Numbered from the stretch's first letter, positions 6,309 through 14,735 are shown. The stretch: 15,695 nt of DNA from Pseudomonadota bacterium (GCA_009778425.1 WRJU01000237.1:1-15695), one strand, 5' to 3'. The notes: a model not told the origin generated them from the sequence alone. Made by a program: numbers and translations.

Positions 6309-6582
6309 CCTCGGGAAGCCACTTCAATTATTGCTGGCCGCTTCGCTTCATCGTTCCGGTGAGAGGGGCGGCTGGGTCATGTTTCTCTGTTCCCTTTCCC
6401 ATGAAATGTCGATAATTTTTACACTTTCTGCTGCAGCATGATCCCTATTTTTGTGACGTAATCGCTAATATATTGATTATTAACAACTTTTTCATGCGAA
6501 TGTCGTTAAGGTACGGATTGTGCTAGTAAGGCTTGTGGATTTTGTGTTTCTCTACTAGACTTCACTTCATAGGAGTATTGCT
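6309..6582. other. AT-rich intergenic region before the PEP-CTERM gene
   Basis: No gene or clear terminator is seen. The 3' part (from about 6410) is markedly AT-rich. It holds an inverted repeat CTAGTA (6523-6528)/TACTAG (6553-6558), with centres 30 bp apart, and TTAAC (6480-6484)/GTTAA (6505-6509). No convincing sigma-70 or sigma-54 promoter could be assigned by eye. Confidence 0.4.
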
Positions 6583-7194
6583 ATGAACAAAAAAATTGGT
6601 CAGTTTGCGCTTCCGGTTCTGTTATTTGCCTTCGTAGGCACGGCTCAGGCTGCCCCGCAGGAAGATATTTACTTCGGGCAGTGGGGTTCCGTCTTCTTCG
6701 AGACCACCTACAATAAGGTGTATTACCAGGACGTGACTGTCCTTGTTGACAGCGACGGCGGTTTCAAGAGCATGGCGGGAGCCTTGCCTGATGCCAAGTG
6801 GCTCGCCACAAACGTCTATGAAGATTCGCCCATCACCTTTACATCCAAGAAAGGTCTTTTCGACCTTAACGCCATGTGGCTTGCTGGCGCCTGGGGCAGT
6901 CAGAAGCTGACCATTACCGGTTACGCCAATGGGGTCGAAATATATTCGATTATCGTTGATGTTACCACGACGGCAACTCAGTTTGACTTTACCGGTTTCC
7001 AGGGAATTGACAAGTTCAACATCGCTAGCACTGGTAGCTATACGCCAACTCTTGGTTTAGCAGATTCCAGTGCAAACTGGGTATTGGGTAACGTGACTGT
7101 TACGCAGGCTGTACCTGAACCTGAAGCCTATGCCATGCTGTTGGCGGGCTTGGGTCTTGTTGGCGTGATGGCGCGTCGTCGTCAGAGAAAGTGA
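6583..7194 (+). CDS. PEP-CTERM sorting-signal exported protein
   Basis: The 203-residue protein has an N-terminal Sec signal peptide (MNKK, then FALPVLLFAFVGTAQA; predicted cleavage after residue 23). Its C-terminus carries the PEP-CTERM tripartite signal: VPEP at 177-180, a hydrophobic helix AYAMLLAGLGLVGVM, and a basic tail RRRQRK. The family is processed by exosortase EpsH and sent to the outer surface or exopolysaccharide matrix, generally in biofilm-forming betaproteobacteria. The middle (about 24-170) looks beta-rich with many Gly, Thr and aromatic residues; I do not recognise a specific domain. ATG 6583 follows AGGAGT at 6571-6576. It is a single gene closed by a strong terminator. No exosortase gene lies in this window. 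The sorting signal is certain; the role is unknown. Confidence 0.92.
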   Translation: MNKKIGQFALPVLLFAFVGTAQAAPQEDIYFGQWGSVFFETTYNKVYYQDVTVLVDSDGGFKSMAGALPDAKWLATNVYEDSPITFTSKKGLFDLNAMWLAGAWGSQKLTITGYANGVEIYSIIVDVTTTATQFDFTGFQGIDKFNIASTGSYTPTLGLADSSANWVLGNVTVTQAVPEPEAYAMLLAGLGLVGVMARRRQRK

Positions 7195-7240
7195 ACAAGC
7201 TGATGGCGGGCAAGAAAGCCTGACCAACACAGCCAAACGG

Positions 7241-7273
7241 AGCCGGGTTCCAAAGAACCCGGCTTTTTCTTTT
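7241..7273 (+). terminator. Strong Rho-independent terminator after the PEP-CTERM gene
   Basis: The perfect 10-bp stem AGCCGGGTTC (7241-7250)/GAACCCGGCT (7255-7264) has a CAAA loop and is followed by a T-rich run (TTTTTCTTTT). The 186 bp from here to htpX hold no gene or promoter I can support. Confidence 0.95.
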
Positions 7274-7459
7274 CCTCTCCTTGCGGGATAGGGGTAAGTG
7301 TGTACCGCGCTCACATGAGGTTGTTCGCGCTAAAAAAGGGAAAAGAATGTTCGGACTTGAATCGAAACCGCTCAAGCCTTGCATTAAAACCGATCCGAAA
7401 ACGCCAGATAAACTAAAATCGGCGGTATCCCGTTCATTGAATCGTCAGAAGGAAAACTC

Positions 7460-8326
7460 ATGAAACGTGTCGTGTTGCTGCTCGTGACCAATATTGCGGT
7501 CATGGTAGTGCTCTCTATTGTGGCCAGCCTGCTGGGGGTGGATCGCTTCCTGACGGCGGAGGGGTTGAATTTCTCGGCGCTTCTCATGTTCTCCGCAGTG
7601 TTTGGCTTTGGCGGCGCGTTTATTTCGCTCCTGATCTCGAAGTTCATGGCCAAATCCTCGATGGGGGTACGGGTGATTGGTTCGCAACCCAGAGACAGCA
7701 CCGAAGCCTGGCTCGTTCAAACCGTAGAGAAACTTGCCCGCAATGCCGGTATTGGCATGCCGGAAGTCGGCATTTACGAAGGCGAGGCAAACGCTTTTGC
7801 CACGGGCGCAAACCGGAATGCCGCGCTGGTAGCCGTTTCCACCGGCCTTCTTGCCAGCATGGATCGAAACGAGGTGGAAGCCGTATTGGGGCATGAAATT
7901 GCGCACGTTGCCAATGGCGACATGGTGACGCTGACCCTGATCCAGGGGGTGGTCAATACCTTCGTGTTTTTCCTTGCGCGGGTCATCGGCTTTGTGGTCG
8001 ACCGGCTGGTGTTCAAGACCGAGCGTGGCAGAGGCCCCGGCTATCACATCACCGTCTTGGTCATGCAAATCCTGTTGGGGATACTTGCCAGCGCCGTTGT
8101 AGCATGGTTCTCCCGTCAGCGTGAATTTCGTGCCGATGCCGGCAGCGCTCAGTATCTGGGGCAACCGCGTTCCATGGTTGCCGCGCTCCGTCGGCTGAAG
8201 TCGTTGTCAACCGGCAGTTTGCCGGAAAACATGCAGGCGCTTGGCATCTCCGGCGGCAAGCTGTCCGCCTTGTTTGCTTCCCATCCGCCGCTTGAAGATC
8301 GTATCGCCGCGCTGGAGGGGCGCTGA
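7460..8326 (+). CDS. htpX: Membrane zinc metalloprotease HtpX
   Basis: HtpX is an M48-family peptidase of the inner membrane that degrades misfolded membrane proteins alongside FtsH. The 288-residue product has hydrophobic segments near residues 4-25, 38-60, 158-183 and 195-217. The zinc motif HEIAH is at 145-149, and the third ligand is probably Glu222 in SRQREFRAD. The end SHPPLEDRIAALEGR is characteristic of the family. ATG 7460 follows AGAAGGAAA at 7448-7456. HtpX is often stress-induced; a CTTGAA-like element at 7356-7361 lacks a matching sigma-32 -10, so I do not claim heat control. The gene is convergent with the hydrolase and only 2 bp separate the stop codons. Confidence 0.97.
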   Translation: MKRVVLLLVTNIAVMVVLSIVASLLGVDRFLTAEGLNFSALLMFSAVFGFGGAFISLLISKFMAKSSMGVRVIGSQPRDSTEAWLVQTVEKLARNAGIGMPEVGIYEGEANAFATGANRNAALVAVSTGLLASMDRNEVEAVLGHEIAHVANGDMVTLTLIQGVVNTFVFFLARVIGFVVDRLVFKTERGRGPGYHITVLVMQILLGILASAVVAWFSRQREFRADAGSAQYLGQPRSMVAALRRLKSLSTGSLPENMQALGISGGKLSALFASHPPLEDRIAALEGR

Positions 8327-8328
8327 GC

Positions 8329-9255
8329 CTATCCTGACGCGCCTGACGCTGCCGACAGGATCGCGGAGGCGAATTCCCCGGCGAGCGCCTTGGGAAAATC
8401 GTGCCCCATGCCGGGGATGGGGCGGTATCCGGAGCCGGGGATGGCTGCCGCCGTGTCGCGCCCACAGGCGATATTGATGAGCGGATCGTCGATGCCGTGC
8501 AGAACCATGCTCGGAACCCGAACCGCCTTTAACTGCAAACGCCGGTCGCCCGCTGTGAGGAGCGTCGATAGTTGCCGGATGACGCCTGCCGGATAAAAAC
8601 CTTCACGCCGGTATTCAGCGGCGAACATGGCGTGCAGTTCCTCGTCCGGCGTGGGGTACGCGGGGCTCATCAGCACTTTCTGCCGCCAGATGCTGTCCTC
8701 GATGAGCGAGGCTTCGTCGCTTGCGCCCGGCAGCGGAGCGAACAGCGCATGCAGGGCGGCGGGCGAGGGGGGCGGGAGCAGGGGGTTGCCGCTTGAAGAC
8801 ATGATGGAAGTCAGCGACAGGCAGCGTTCGGGATAATGGATTGCGACCATTTGTGCAATCATGCCGCCTAGCGACGCACCAACGATATGTGCCGCGCTGA
8901 TGCCGAGCGCGTCGAGCAGCCCCACTGCGTCAGCGGCCATATCGGCGAGCGTATAGGGGATGGGCAAGGCTGACAACATGGACGGCATCCCCGTAAACGG
9001 CAGCGCGAAGGATTGTATCTTCATCAGCCGATGGACATCGGGCAGGCCGAGGACATCCATCCGGGTGGAGAGGCCGGTGTCGCGGTTGTCGAAAGCGACG
9101 ACGCGAAAACCGGCGGCGGTCAGTTGTTCGATCATCGCCGTCGGCCAGCGCGTGAGCGGTGTACCAAGTCCCTGGATCAGCAGGATTGTTGGCGCGGCGG
9201 GCGAACCGTGAACGACGGTTTCCAGTTCTAGCTTGCCGATGTTGATGAGGCTCAT
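8329..9255 (-). CDS. Alpha/beta-fold hydrolase
   Basis: The 308-residue protein has the alpha/beta-hydrolase layout: an oxyanion-side motif QGLGTPLTRW at 28-37, FDNRDTGLST at 55-64, the nucleophile elbow GASLG at 126-130 (Ser128), an acid in HGIDDPLI (Asp256 or 257) and a histidine in PGMGHDFP (His285). A complete catalytic triad is therefore visible. It resembles the esterase/hydrolase group that includes aclacinomycin methylesterase-like proteins, so a carboxylic ester is a likely substrate, but substrate cannot be read from sequence. No signal peptide is present. It starts 54 bp after the pgk stop on the same strand, so it may be co-transcribed with pgk, although no metabolic link is evident. 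Confidence 0.9.
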   Translation of the reverse strand: MSLINIGKLELETVVHGSPAAPTILLIQGLGTPLTRWPTAMIEQLTAAGFRVVAFDNRDTGLSTRMDVLGLPDVHRLMKIQSFALPFTGMPSMLSALPIPYTLADMAADAVGLLDALGISAAHIVGASLGGMIAQMVAIHYPERCLSLTSIMSSSGNPLLPPPSPAALHALFAPLPGASDEASLIEDSIWRQKVLMSPAYPTPDEELHAMFAAEYRREGFYPAGVIRQLSTLLTAGDRRLQLKAVRVPSMVLHGIDDPLINIACGRDTAAAIPGSGYRPIPGMGHDFPKALAGEFASAILSAASGASG

Positions 9256-9309
9256 GTTCGTATGTCCGTGGGTGTCGTTCGCACGCGCGACGCGTATCCC
9301 GATTCCCCG

Positions 9310-10500
9310 TCAGTCCTGGTTGCGCGCTTGCAGCGCGGCAATGGCGGGCAGGGTCCGGCCTTCGAGGAATTCCAGGAAAGCGCCGCCGCCCGTGGAGATG
9401 TAGCCCACGTCGTGGGCAATGTCGAATTTGGCGATGGCCGCCAGCGTATCGCCTCCTCCTGCGACCGAAAATGCTTGCGAGTGCGCAATGGCCGAAGCGA
9501 GCATCTTGGTTCCGCCCGCGAATTGCGGATGCTCGAACACGCCAACCGGGCCGTTCCAGACGATGGTTCCCGCGTTGGCGACAAGCTGCGCCAGATGCGC
9601 GGCACTCTTCGGGCCGATGTCCAGGATGCGGTCGTGAGGGCTGACTTCTCCGATGGAGACCTTGTTGGCGCGGGCGAGCGCCGAGACCTCGTCGGCGACG
9701 ACCACATCCACGGGGAGCGGCACTTCCGCACCGCGCGCGCGCATCAGGTCCATGACGGTATGCGCTTCTTTCACCAGGTCGGGTTCGGCGAGCGAAGCTC
9801 CGATACGCTTGCCCGAGGCCAGCAGGAAAGTATTGGCGATGCCGCCGCCGACAATGAGTTGGTCGACCTTTTCGGCGAGCGATTTCAGGATGGTGAGCTT
9901 GCTTGAAACCTTCGCCCCCCCGACGATGGCGACCAATGGGCGTTTGGGCTTGCCAAGCGCGCGGGTAAGCGCTTCGATCTCCGCGCTCATCAACAGGCCG
10001 GCACAGGCGGCGGGCGCGAAGCGGGCGATGCCGTGCGTGGTCGCTTCGGCGCGGTGCGCGGTTCCGAAAGCGTCGTTGACATAGACATCGCAGAGCGACG
10101 CCATCTTTTTCGACAATGCTTCATCGTCTTTCTTTTCGCCGATGTTGCAGCGGCAGTTTTCCAGCAGCACGACCTGTCCCGGCTCGACGGTGAAACCGCC
10201 GTCGACCCAGTCGGTGATGAGTTTTACCGGCTGGCCGAGCAATTGCCCCAGGCGCACGGCCACCGGGGCGAGGGTGTCTTCATGGCCGATCCTGCCCTCG
10301 GTAGGGCGACCAAGATGGGAAGTCACCATCACTGCCGCGCCCTGATCGAGACAATACCGGATAGTTGGCACGGAGGCGCGGATGCGGGTGTCTTCCGTGA
10401 TGTTGCCCGCTTCGTCCTGCGGCACGTTGAGGTCGGCGCGGATAAAGGTTTTCTTGCCGCGTACATCGAGGTCGGTGAGTTTCTTGACTTGCAGGTTCAT
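9310..10500 (-). CDS. pgk: Phosphoglycerate kinase
   Basis: Pgk is the cytoplasmic glycolytic/Calvin-cycle enzyme interconverting 1,3-bisphosphoglycerate + ADP and 3-phosphoglycerate + ATP. The product is 396 residues, normal for bacterial Pgk. Substrate motifs are RADLNVP (21-27) and HLGRP (62-66). The hinge/nucleotide region shows VGGAKVSSK (193-201), IVGGGIANTF (216-225), NGPVGVFE (316-323) and VAGGGDT (346-352), and the C-terminal motif is STGGGAFLEFLEG. I prefer ATG 10500 because a GGA sits nine bases upstream; an in-frame ATG at 10509 would add MND but has poor ribosome-site spacing. The gene is separate from gap and pyk here, and is divergent from the DUF853 ATPase. Confidence 0.97.
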   Translation of the reverse strand: MNLQVKKLTDLDVRGKKTFIRADLNVPQDEAGNITEDTRIRASVPTIRYCLDQGAAVMVTSHLGRPTEGRIGHEDTLAPVAVRLGQLLGQPVKLITDWVDGGFTVEPGQVVLLENCRCNIGEKKDDEALSKKMASLCDVYVNDAFGTAHRAEATTHGIARFAPAACAGLLMSAEIEALTRALGKPKRPLVAIVGGAKVSSKLTILKSLAEKVDQLIVGGGIANTFLLASGKRIGASLAEPDLVKEAHTVMDLMRARGAEVPLPVDVVVADEVSALARANKVSIGEVSPHDRILDIGPKSAAHLAQLVANAGTIVWNGPVGVFEHPQFAGGTKMLASAIAHSQAFSVAGGGDTLAAIAKFDIAHDVGYISTGGGAFLEFLEGRTLPAIAALQARNQD

Positions 10501-10581
10501 GTCATTCATTCCGTGGAAATGTTCGGGCCGACAGGCAAGCCGTGGAAAAGCGCATCACGGCTCCGGCGTAATCGGGGCAAC

Positions 10582-10587
10582 ATTATA
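10582..10587 (-). promoter_or_regulatory. Possible -10 element for pgk
   Basis: On the minus strand TATAAT is an exact -10 hexamer about 80 bp upstream of the pgk start. The region 17-18 bp further upstream (GGCACT) is a poor -35, so an activator may be needed or the match may be chance. Confidence 0.35.
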
Positions 10588-10661
10588 CGGGCGGGAAAAA
10601 TTCCAGTGCCGTAACTGTACTTGTATATCAGGCAATGATTGCGTTGTTGTGTCACAGACGG

Positions 10662-10690
10662 TTGTTCAATGTGCCCATAGGGGGTATTTT
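10662..10690 (+). promoter_or_regulatory. Possible sigma-70 promoter for the DUF853 ATPase gene
   Basis: TTGTTC (10662-10667), a 17-bp spacer and TATTTT (10685-10690) sit about 55 bp before the ATPase start. The elements are moderate matches with correct spacing. Confidence 0.4.
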
Positions 10691-10744
10691 TATATCAAAA
10701 GATAGTGTCTACACGAATTTTATGAGTATCAGGAGAGCTTTTCC

Positions 10745-12250
10745 ATGAGCATCGAATCCTTACCCATTGGCAAGTTCGGCGATAAAGAAGCCGTTTTGCT
10801 GCCCGGACTGGCCAATCGCCACGGCCTCATCACCGGCGCGACCGGCACCGGCAAAACGGTGACGCTCCAGATGATGGCCGAACGTTTCAGCAGCATCGGC
10901 GTTCCGGTCTTCATGGCCGACGTCAAGGGCGATCTGTCCGGAATGTCGCAGGTGGGCGTCCCGTCGGAGAAATTCAAGCAGCGCTTGCAGGCATTGCAGT
11001 TGCCTGAGCCGGAATATCGCGCATTTCCGGTGATATTTTGGGATGTATTTGGCAAGCAGGGGCATCCGCTGCGGGCGACGGTCTCGGATTTGGGGCCGTT
11101 GCTGCTGTCGCGCGTCCTGATGTTGAATGAGACGCAGGAAGGCATCTTGACGATGGTATTCAAGATTGCCGACGACAAGGGGCTCTTGCTTCTGGACCTC
11201 AAGGACTTGCGCGCGATGCTGCAGTTCGTTGGAGAGAATGCCAAGGAATTCGTCACCCAGTACGGCAACGTATCGGCGGCAAGCATCGGCGCGATCCAGC
11301 GCGGGCTGCTATCGCTCGAACAGCAGGGCGGGGCGCTTTTTCTCGGCGAACCGATGCTCAATATCGACGACCTGTTGCAAACCGAACAGGGGCGGGGCGT
11401 CATTCACATTCTGGCGGCGGATCAACTGCTCAATTCGCCGATGCTGTATTCGACGCTACTGCTTTGGTTGCTTTCCGAACTGTTCGAGCGCCTGCCCGAA
11501 ATCGGCGACCCGGAAAAGCCGAAACTGGTGTTTTTCTTCGACGAAGCGCATTTGCTGTTCAAGGATGCCTCGCGTGTGTTGATCGACAAGATCGAGAAGA
11601 TTGTGCGGCTGATACGCTCAAAGGGCGTCGGCGTCTATTTCGTTACCCAGAACCCTACCGACGTTCCCGACAACATCCTTGGTCAGCTTGGCAACCGCGT
11701 CAACCACGCGCTGAGGGCGTTTACCGCGCGCGACCAGAAAGCCGTCAAGGCGGCGGCGCAAACCTTGCGCGCCAATCCGGAGATCAATACCGAGGCGGCG
11801 ATTACCGAACTTGGCGTCGGCGAGGCGCTGGTGTCGTTTCTCGACGAAAAGGGGCGACCCGACATGGTGGAGCGCGTCCATGTCCTGCCTCCGGCCAGCC
11901 GCATCGGTCCGGCCAGCGATGCCGAGCGCGCGCGGGTTCAGGCCGCTTCGTTGTTGAAAGGCGTCTATGATGAAGCGATAGACCGTGAATCGGCCTATGA
12001 AAAACTGGCGGCACGGGCGGCACAAACTGCGCAGCTTGCGTCGCAAGGATCAAAGGGGATGACGGACAGGCCGATGGCGAAAGATACCGGCGGCGGCGCT
12101 TTGTCCGATATTCTGCTGGGCAATGGCCGCCGTGACGGTATCCTGACTGCGGCGGCCAAGAGCGTGGTGCGCAGCGCCAGTTCGTCTGTCGGGCGCGAAA
12201 TCGTGCGAGGCATTCTCGGATCGTTGTTGGGAGGCAAGGGGAAGAGATAA
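10745..12250 (+). CDS. HerA-like ATPase of the DUF853/YjgR family
   Basis: The 501-residue P-loop ATPase has Walker A GATGTGKT at 31-38, DVKGDLSGM at 59-67, Walker B LVFFFDEAHLL at 261-271 (Asp266/Glu267) and the conserved block YFVTQNPTDVPDNILGQLGN at 298-317. Length and motif order match E. coli YjgR and the DUF853 family (HerA/FtsK-related). Relatives are presumed hexameric DNA or protein translocases, but the cellular role is not established. ATG 10745 follows AGGAGA at 10731-10736. The C-terminal part (about 420-501) is Gly/Ala/Arg-rich and less conserved. It lies upstream of cspA with a 211-bp gap and is divergent from pgk. The family call is strong; the function is unknown. Confidence 0.93.
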   Translation: MSIESLPIGKFGDKEAVLLPGLANRHGLITGATGTGKTVTLQMMAERFSSIGVPVFMADVKGDLSGMSQVGVPSEKFKQRLQALQLPEPEYRAFPVIFWDVFGKQGHPLRATVSDLGPLLLSRVLMLNETQEGILTMVFKIADDKGLLLLDLKDLRAMLQFVGENAKEFVTQYGNVSAASIGAIQRGLLSLEQQGGALFLGEPMLNIDDLLQTEQGRGVIHILAADQLLNSPMLYSTLLLWLLSELFERLPEIGDPEKPKLVFFFDEAHLLFKDASRVLIDKIEKIVRLIRSKGVGVYFVTQNPTDVPDNILGQLGNRVNHALRAFTARDQKAVKAAAQTLRANPEINTEAAITELGVGEALVSFLDEKGRPDMVERVHVLPPASRIGPASDAERARVQAASLLKGVYDEAIDRESAYEKLAARAAQTAQLASQGSKGMTDRPMAKDTGGGALSDILLGNGRRDGILTAAAKSVVRSASSSVGREIVRGILGSLLGGKGKR

Positions 12251-12461
12251 GGTCAAAAAAACAACAGGTATTTCTCTAAAAACCAACACGCGCCGCGAAA
12301 ACCGTGTATCTTGCGGGACGGCAGTCGATTCAAACGTTGTTCCTGCGGTGGCCCTGTGTTCGTGCATGAATGCCCGGTTGGATTCCCTCGATACGTTTTT
12401 TGGTCGTTCTGGCTTCCCGGGCTTGACCCGATATTATGCAATCTGTTTCACAGGAATAAAC
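12251..12461 (+). other. Gap holding the probable cspA leader
   Basis: No gene is supported. A long untranslated leader is usual for cold-shock genes and the length here would allow one, but I could not assign a convincing promoter or cold-box. A weak ACACG (12286-12290)/CGTGT (12303-12307) hairpin lies just after the ATPase gene. Confidence 0.35.
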
Positions 12462-12671
12462 ATGAGCACTCAAACTGGTACCGTCAAATGGTTCAACGAT
12501 GCCAAAGGCTTTGGCTTCATCACCCCCGAGCAGGGCGGTGACGACCTTTTTGCGCATTTCAGCGAAATCAAGGGCAAAGGCTTCAGGACGCTGGCTGAAA
12601 ACCAGCGCGTAGAATTTGAAGTCAGAAACGGCCCCAAAGGCTTGCAGGCGGCAAACATTCGTCCTATCTAA
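12462..12671 (+). CDS. cspA: Cold-shock-domain protein of the CspA family
   Basis: This 69-residue single-stranded RNA/DNA-binding beta-barrel protein acts as an RNA chaperone. RNP1 is KGFGFI (15-20) and RNP2 is DLFAHF, both intact. The start MSTQTGTVKWFNDAKGFGF and end GLQAANIRPI are typical of betaproteobacterial CspA/CspD-like proteins. ATG 12462 follows AGGA at 12452-12455; the frame is open further upstream but the extension is not family-like. It is followed by an extraordinary double palindrome and then a DEAD-box helicase gene. E. coli CspA homologs can melt terminator hairpins (antitermination), which makes that neighbour noteworthy. Cold induction itself is not shown by the sequence. 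Confidence 0.96.
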   Translation: MSTQTGTVKWFNDAKGFGFITPEQGGDDLFAHFSEIKGKGFRTLAENQRVEFEVRNGPKGLQAANIRPI

Positions 12672-12688
12672 GCAGTACGCATTTCGTG

Positions 12689-12749
12689 AACACGGCTCAA
12701 AGGCCGTGTTCTGTTTGAAACACGGCCTTTGAGCCGTGTTTTGCTTTTC
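12689..12749 (+). terminator. cspA terminator made of a palindrome within a palindrome
   Basis: The arms 12689-12710 and 12719-12740 are perfect 22-base reverse complements with an 8-nt loop, followed by TTGCTTTTC. Each arm is itself a hairpin, AACACGGC/GCCGTGTT around a 6-nt loop. The RNA can therefore fold as one 22-bp stem or as two 8-bp stems. It sits between cspA and the RNA helicase gene. Confidence 0.85.
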
Positions 12750-12827
12750 TGTACTGGCAGGAGAGTTACATATTCCTCAAGCATTGCCGCCAGCCTCGGA
12801 AAACGCCATTGGCACCCATTCCATATC

Positions 12828-14735
12828 ATGACTGAAACCTCTATCCTTCCCGCCGCGATGACTTCGTTCGGGCAACTCGGCCTTCCCGACAACCTGCTCG
12901 CGACGCTTGCCGAAGTCGGCTATGAAACCCCTTCTCCCATCCAAGCTGCGTGTATTCCGCATTTGCTCGCGGGCCGTGATTTGCTGGGTGAAGCGCAGAC
13001 GGGGACGGGTAAAACCGCCGCGTTTGCCTTGCCGATCCTGACCCGGCTCGACCTTGCCAGCGCGCGGCCACAAGCGCTGGTGCTTACCCCGACACGCGAG
13101 CTTGCGCTTCAGGTCTCCGAGGCGTTTACCAAGTACGCGCATCACCTGCAAAATTTCCATGTGCTGCCGGTCTACGGCGGTCAGAGCATGGTGGTGCAGT
13201 TGCGGCAACTCGCGCGCGGTGCGCAGGTCATCGTCGGTACGCCGGGTCGGATCATGGATCACCTCAAACGCGGCAGCCTGAAGCTCGACGCCCTCTCGAC
13301 GCTGGTGCTCGACGAAGCCGATGAAATGCTGCGCATGGGATTCATCGAGGATGTCGAATGGATTCTCGAACACACGCCTTCGAGCCGCCAGACGGCGCTC
13401 TTTTCGGCAACCATGCCTGCCGCGATTCGCGGGGTTGCGCATCGTCACCTGCGCGAACCGGAGGAAGTGCGCATCCGCGCGGCAACGTCGACGGTGGAAA
13501 AAATCCGCCAGCGTTACTGGCTGGTGCGCGGCGTCGACAAGCTCGATGCCCTTACCCGTATCCTGGATGCGGAAGAAAAACTTGATGCCGCCATCGTCTT
13601 TGTGCGCACGAAGATCGGGACGGAAGAATTGGCCGATAAACTCGCTGCGCGCGGTTATGCCGCTGCCGCGCTCAACGGAGATATGACTCAAGGGTTGCGC
13701 GAGCGTGTCATCGAGCAACTGAAAAACGGTGCGCTTGATATTGTCATTGCCACGGATGTGGCCGCCCGGGGCATCGATGTGCCGCGCGTGAGCCACGTCA
13801 TCAATTACGACATTCCTTACGACACGGAAGCCTATGTCCATCGCATTGGCCGTACCGGACGCGCGGGGCGCGAGGGCGTGGCTATCCTGTTCGTCGCGCC
13901 GCGTGAACGGCGGATGTTGAAGAGCATCGAATACGCCACCCGCCAGTCGATTGAGCCGATTGCGCTGCCGAGCCGCGAAGATGTTTCCAGTCTGCGCGTC
14001 AGCCAGTTCAAACAGAAGGTGCTGGACACACTGGCCGACCAGGAGTTGGAACTGGGCTTTTTCATGAGCGTGGTGGAAGAGATCGTGGAAGAAAACGATC
14101 TCTCCTCCCGCGAAGTCGCCGCCGCGCTCGCCTATCTCGTCCAGGTTGGCCGTCCATTGCAGATCGAGGAGGAAGAAGGCCGAGGGTGGGAGCAGGCCAC
14201 CATGCCGCATCCGCAGGGCAGGGCGTTGCGCGAGGAAATCTTTACGACCGGCGTGTCGCGCGCGCGCGGCACACGACGGGAAGCGAGGGAGCCTCTTTCT
14301 CCGAAAGCTTTTGCGGGCGGCAAAACACAACGCTACCGCATCGCGGTTGGCCGGGATCATGGCGTTATGCCGAAAGAAATCGTGGGAGCGCTTGCCAATG
14401 AGGGCGGTATTGAAGGCCGGTTCATTGGTCAGATCGACCTTTTCAACGAATTTTCCACCGTCGAATTGCCAGCAGGGCTTCCCGCCGACTTGCTTACTGC
14501 GTTGAAGCGCATCGTTGTGCGCGGTCGCTCGCTCGATGCCCGCCCGGTTGAGGAAGGCGAGGCGCTGCCCGCGCGCCGCCCCAGGGATACCGCCGACGCC
14601 CCGCGCCGCGATGGCAAACCTTACAAGGCTTCCGCGAAGCCTTGGGAAAAGAAACCCTGGGAGAAACAGGCAACGCGAGGCGAACGTCCAAAAAGCCGTA
14701 TGTCAGATGGGAAAAAGCGGTGGGGGCAAAAATAG
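12828..14735 (+). CDS. deaD: DEAD-box ATP-dependent RNA helicase, DeaD/CsdA type
   Basis: This 635-residue enzyme unwinds RNA duplexes in ribosome assembly and mRNA decay, classically during cold shock. The full motif set is present: Q motif GYETPSPIQ (31-39), I AQTGTGKT (56-63), Ia PTRELA, Ib TPGR, II DEAD (162-165), III SAT (193-195), IV IVFVRTK, V ATDVAARGID and VI HRIGRTGRAG (338-347). A DbpA/CsdA-type RNA-binding domain follows at about 501-575 (RYRIAVGRDHGVMPKEIVGA), then a basic, disordered-looking tail with KPWEKKPWEK. ATG 12828 is the first in-frame ATG giving the family N-terminus, but it has no Shine-Dalgarno; the nearest one (12759-12765) is too far upstream. No own promoter is evident after the cspA hairpin, so readthrough from cspA is plausible. 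Confidence 0.95.
   Translation: MTETSILPAAMTSFGQLGLPDNLLATLAEVGYETPSPIQAACIPHLLAGRDLLGEAQTGTGKTAAFALPILTRLDLASARPQALVLTPTRELALQVSEAFTKYAHHLQNFHVLPVYGGQSMVVQLRQLARGAQVIVGTPGRIMDHLKRGSLKLDALSTLVLDEADEMLRMGFIEDVEWILEHTPSSRQTALFSATMPAAIRGVAHRHLREPEEVRIRAATSTVEKIRQRYWLVRGVDKLDALTRILDAEEKLDAAIVFVRTKIGTEELADKLAARGYAAAALNGDMTQGLRERVIEQLKNGALDIVIATDVAARGIDVPRVSHVINYDIPYDTEAYVHRIGRTGRAGREGVAILFVAPRERRMLKSIEYATRQSIEPIALPSREDVSSLRVSQFKQKVLDTLADQELELGFFMSVVEEIVEENDLSSREVAAALAYLVQVGRPLQIEEEEGRGWEQATMPHPQGRALREEIFTTGVSRARGTRREAREPLSPKAFAGGKTQRYRIAVGRDHGVMPKEIVGALANEGGIEGRFIGQIDLFNEFSTVELPAGLPADLLTALKRIVVRGRSLDARPVEEGEALPARRPRDTADAPRRDGKPYKASAKPWEKKPWEKQATRGERPKSRMSDGKKRWGQK

Noticed and set aside
7356..7375. 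Sigma-32 heat-shock promoter for htpX
   Set aside because: CTTGAA is present, but no CCCAT-like -10 occurs at the required spacing.
7281..7463. 60-codon plus-strand ORF before htpX
   Set aside because: It has no ribosome site and no family resemblance, it overlaps the htpX start, and its composition fits untranslated DNA.
8331..8361. ATCCTG/CAGGAT inverted repeat at the htpX-hydrolase junction
   Set aside because: It has short arms with a 19-nt loop, lies within hydrolase coding sequence and has no T-run; probably chance.
12777..14360. 527-codon minus-strand open frame
   Set aside because: It is entirely antisense to the DEAD-box helicase, which has every family motif. The frame is open because of GC-rich codon use; it has no recognisable domain.
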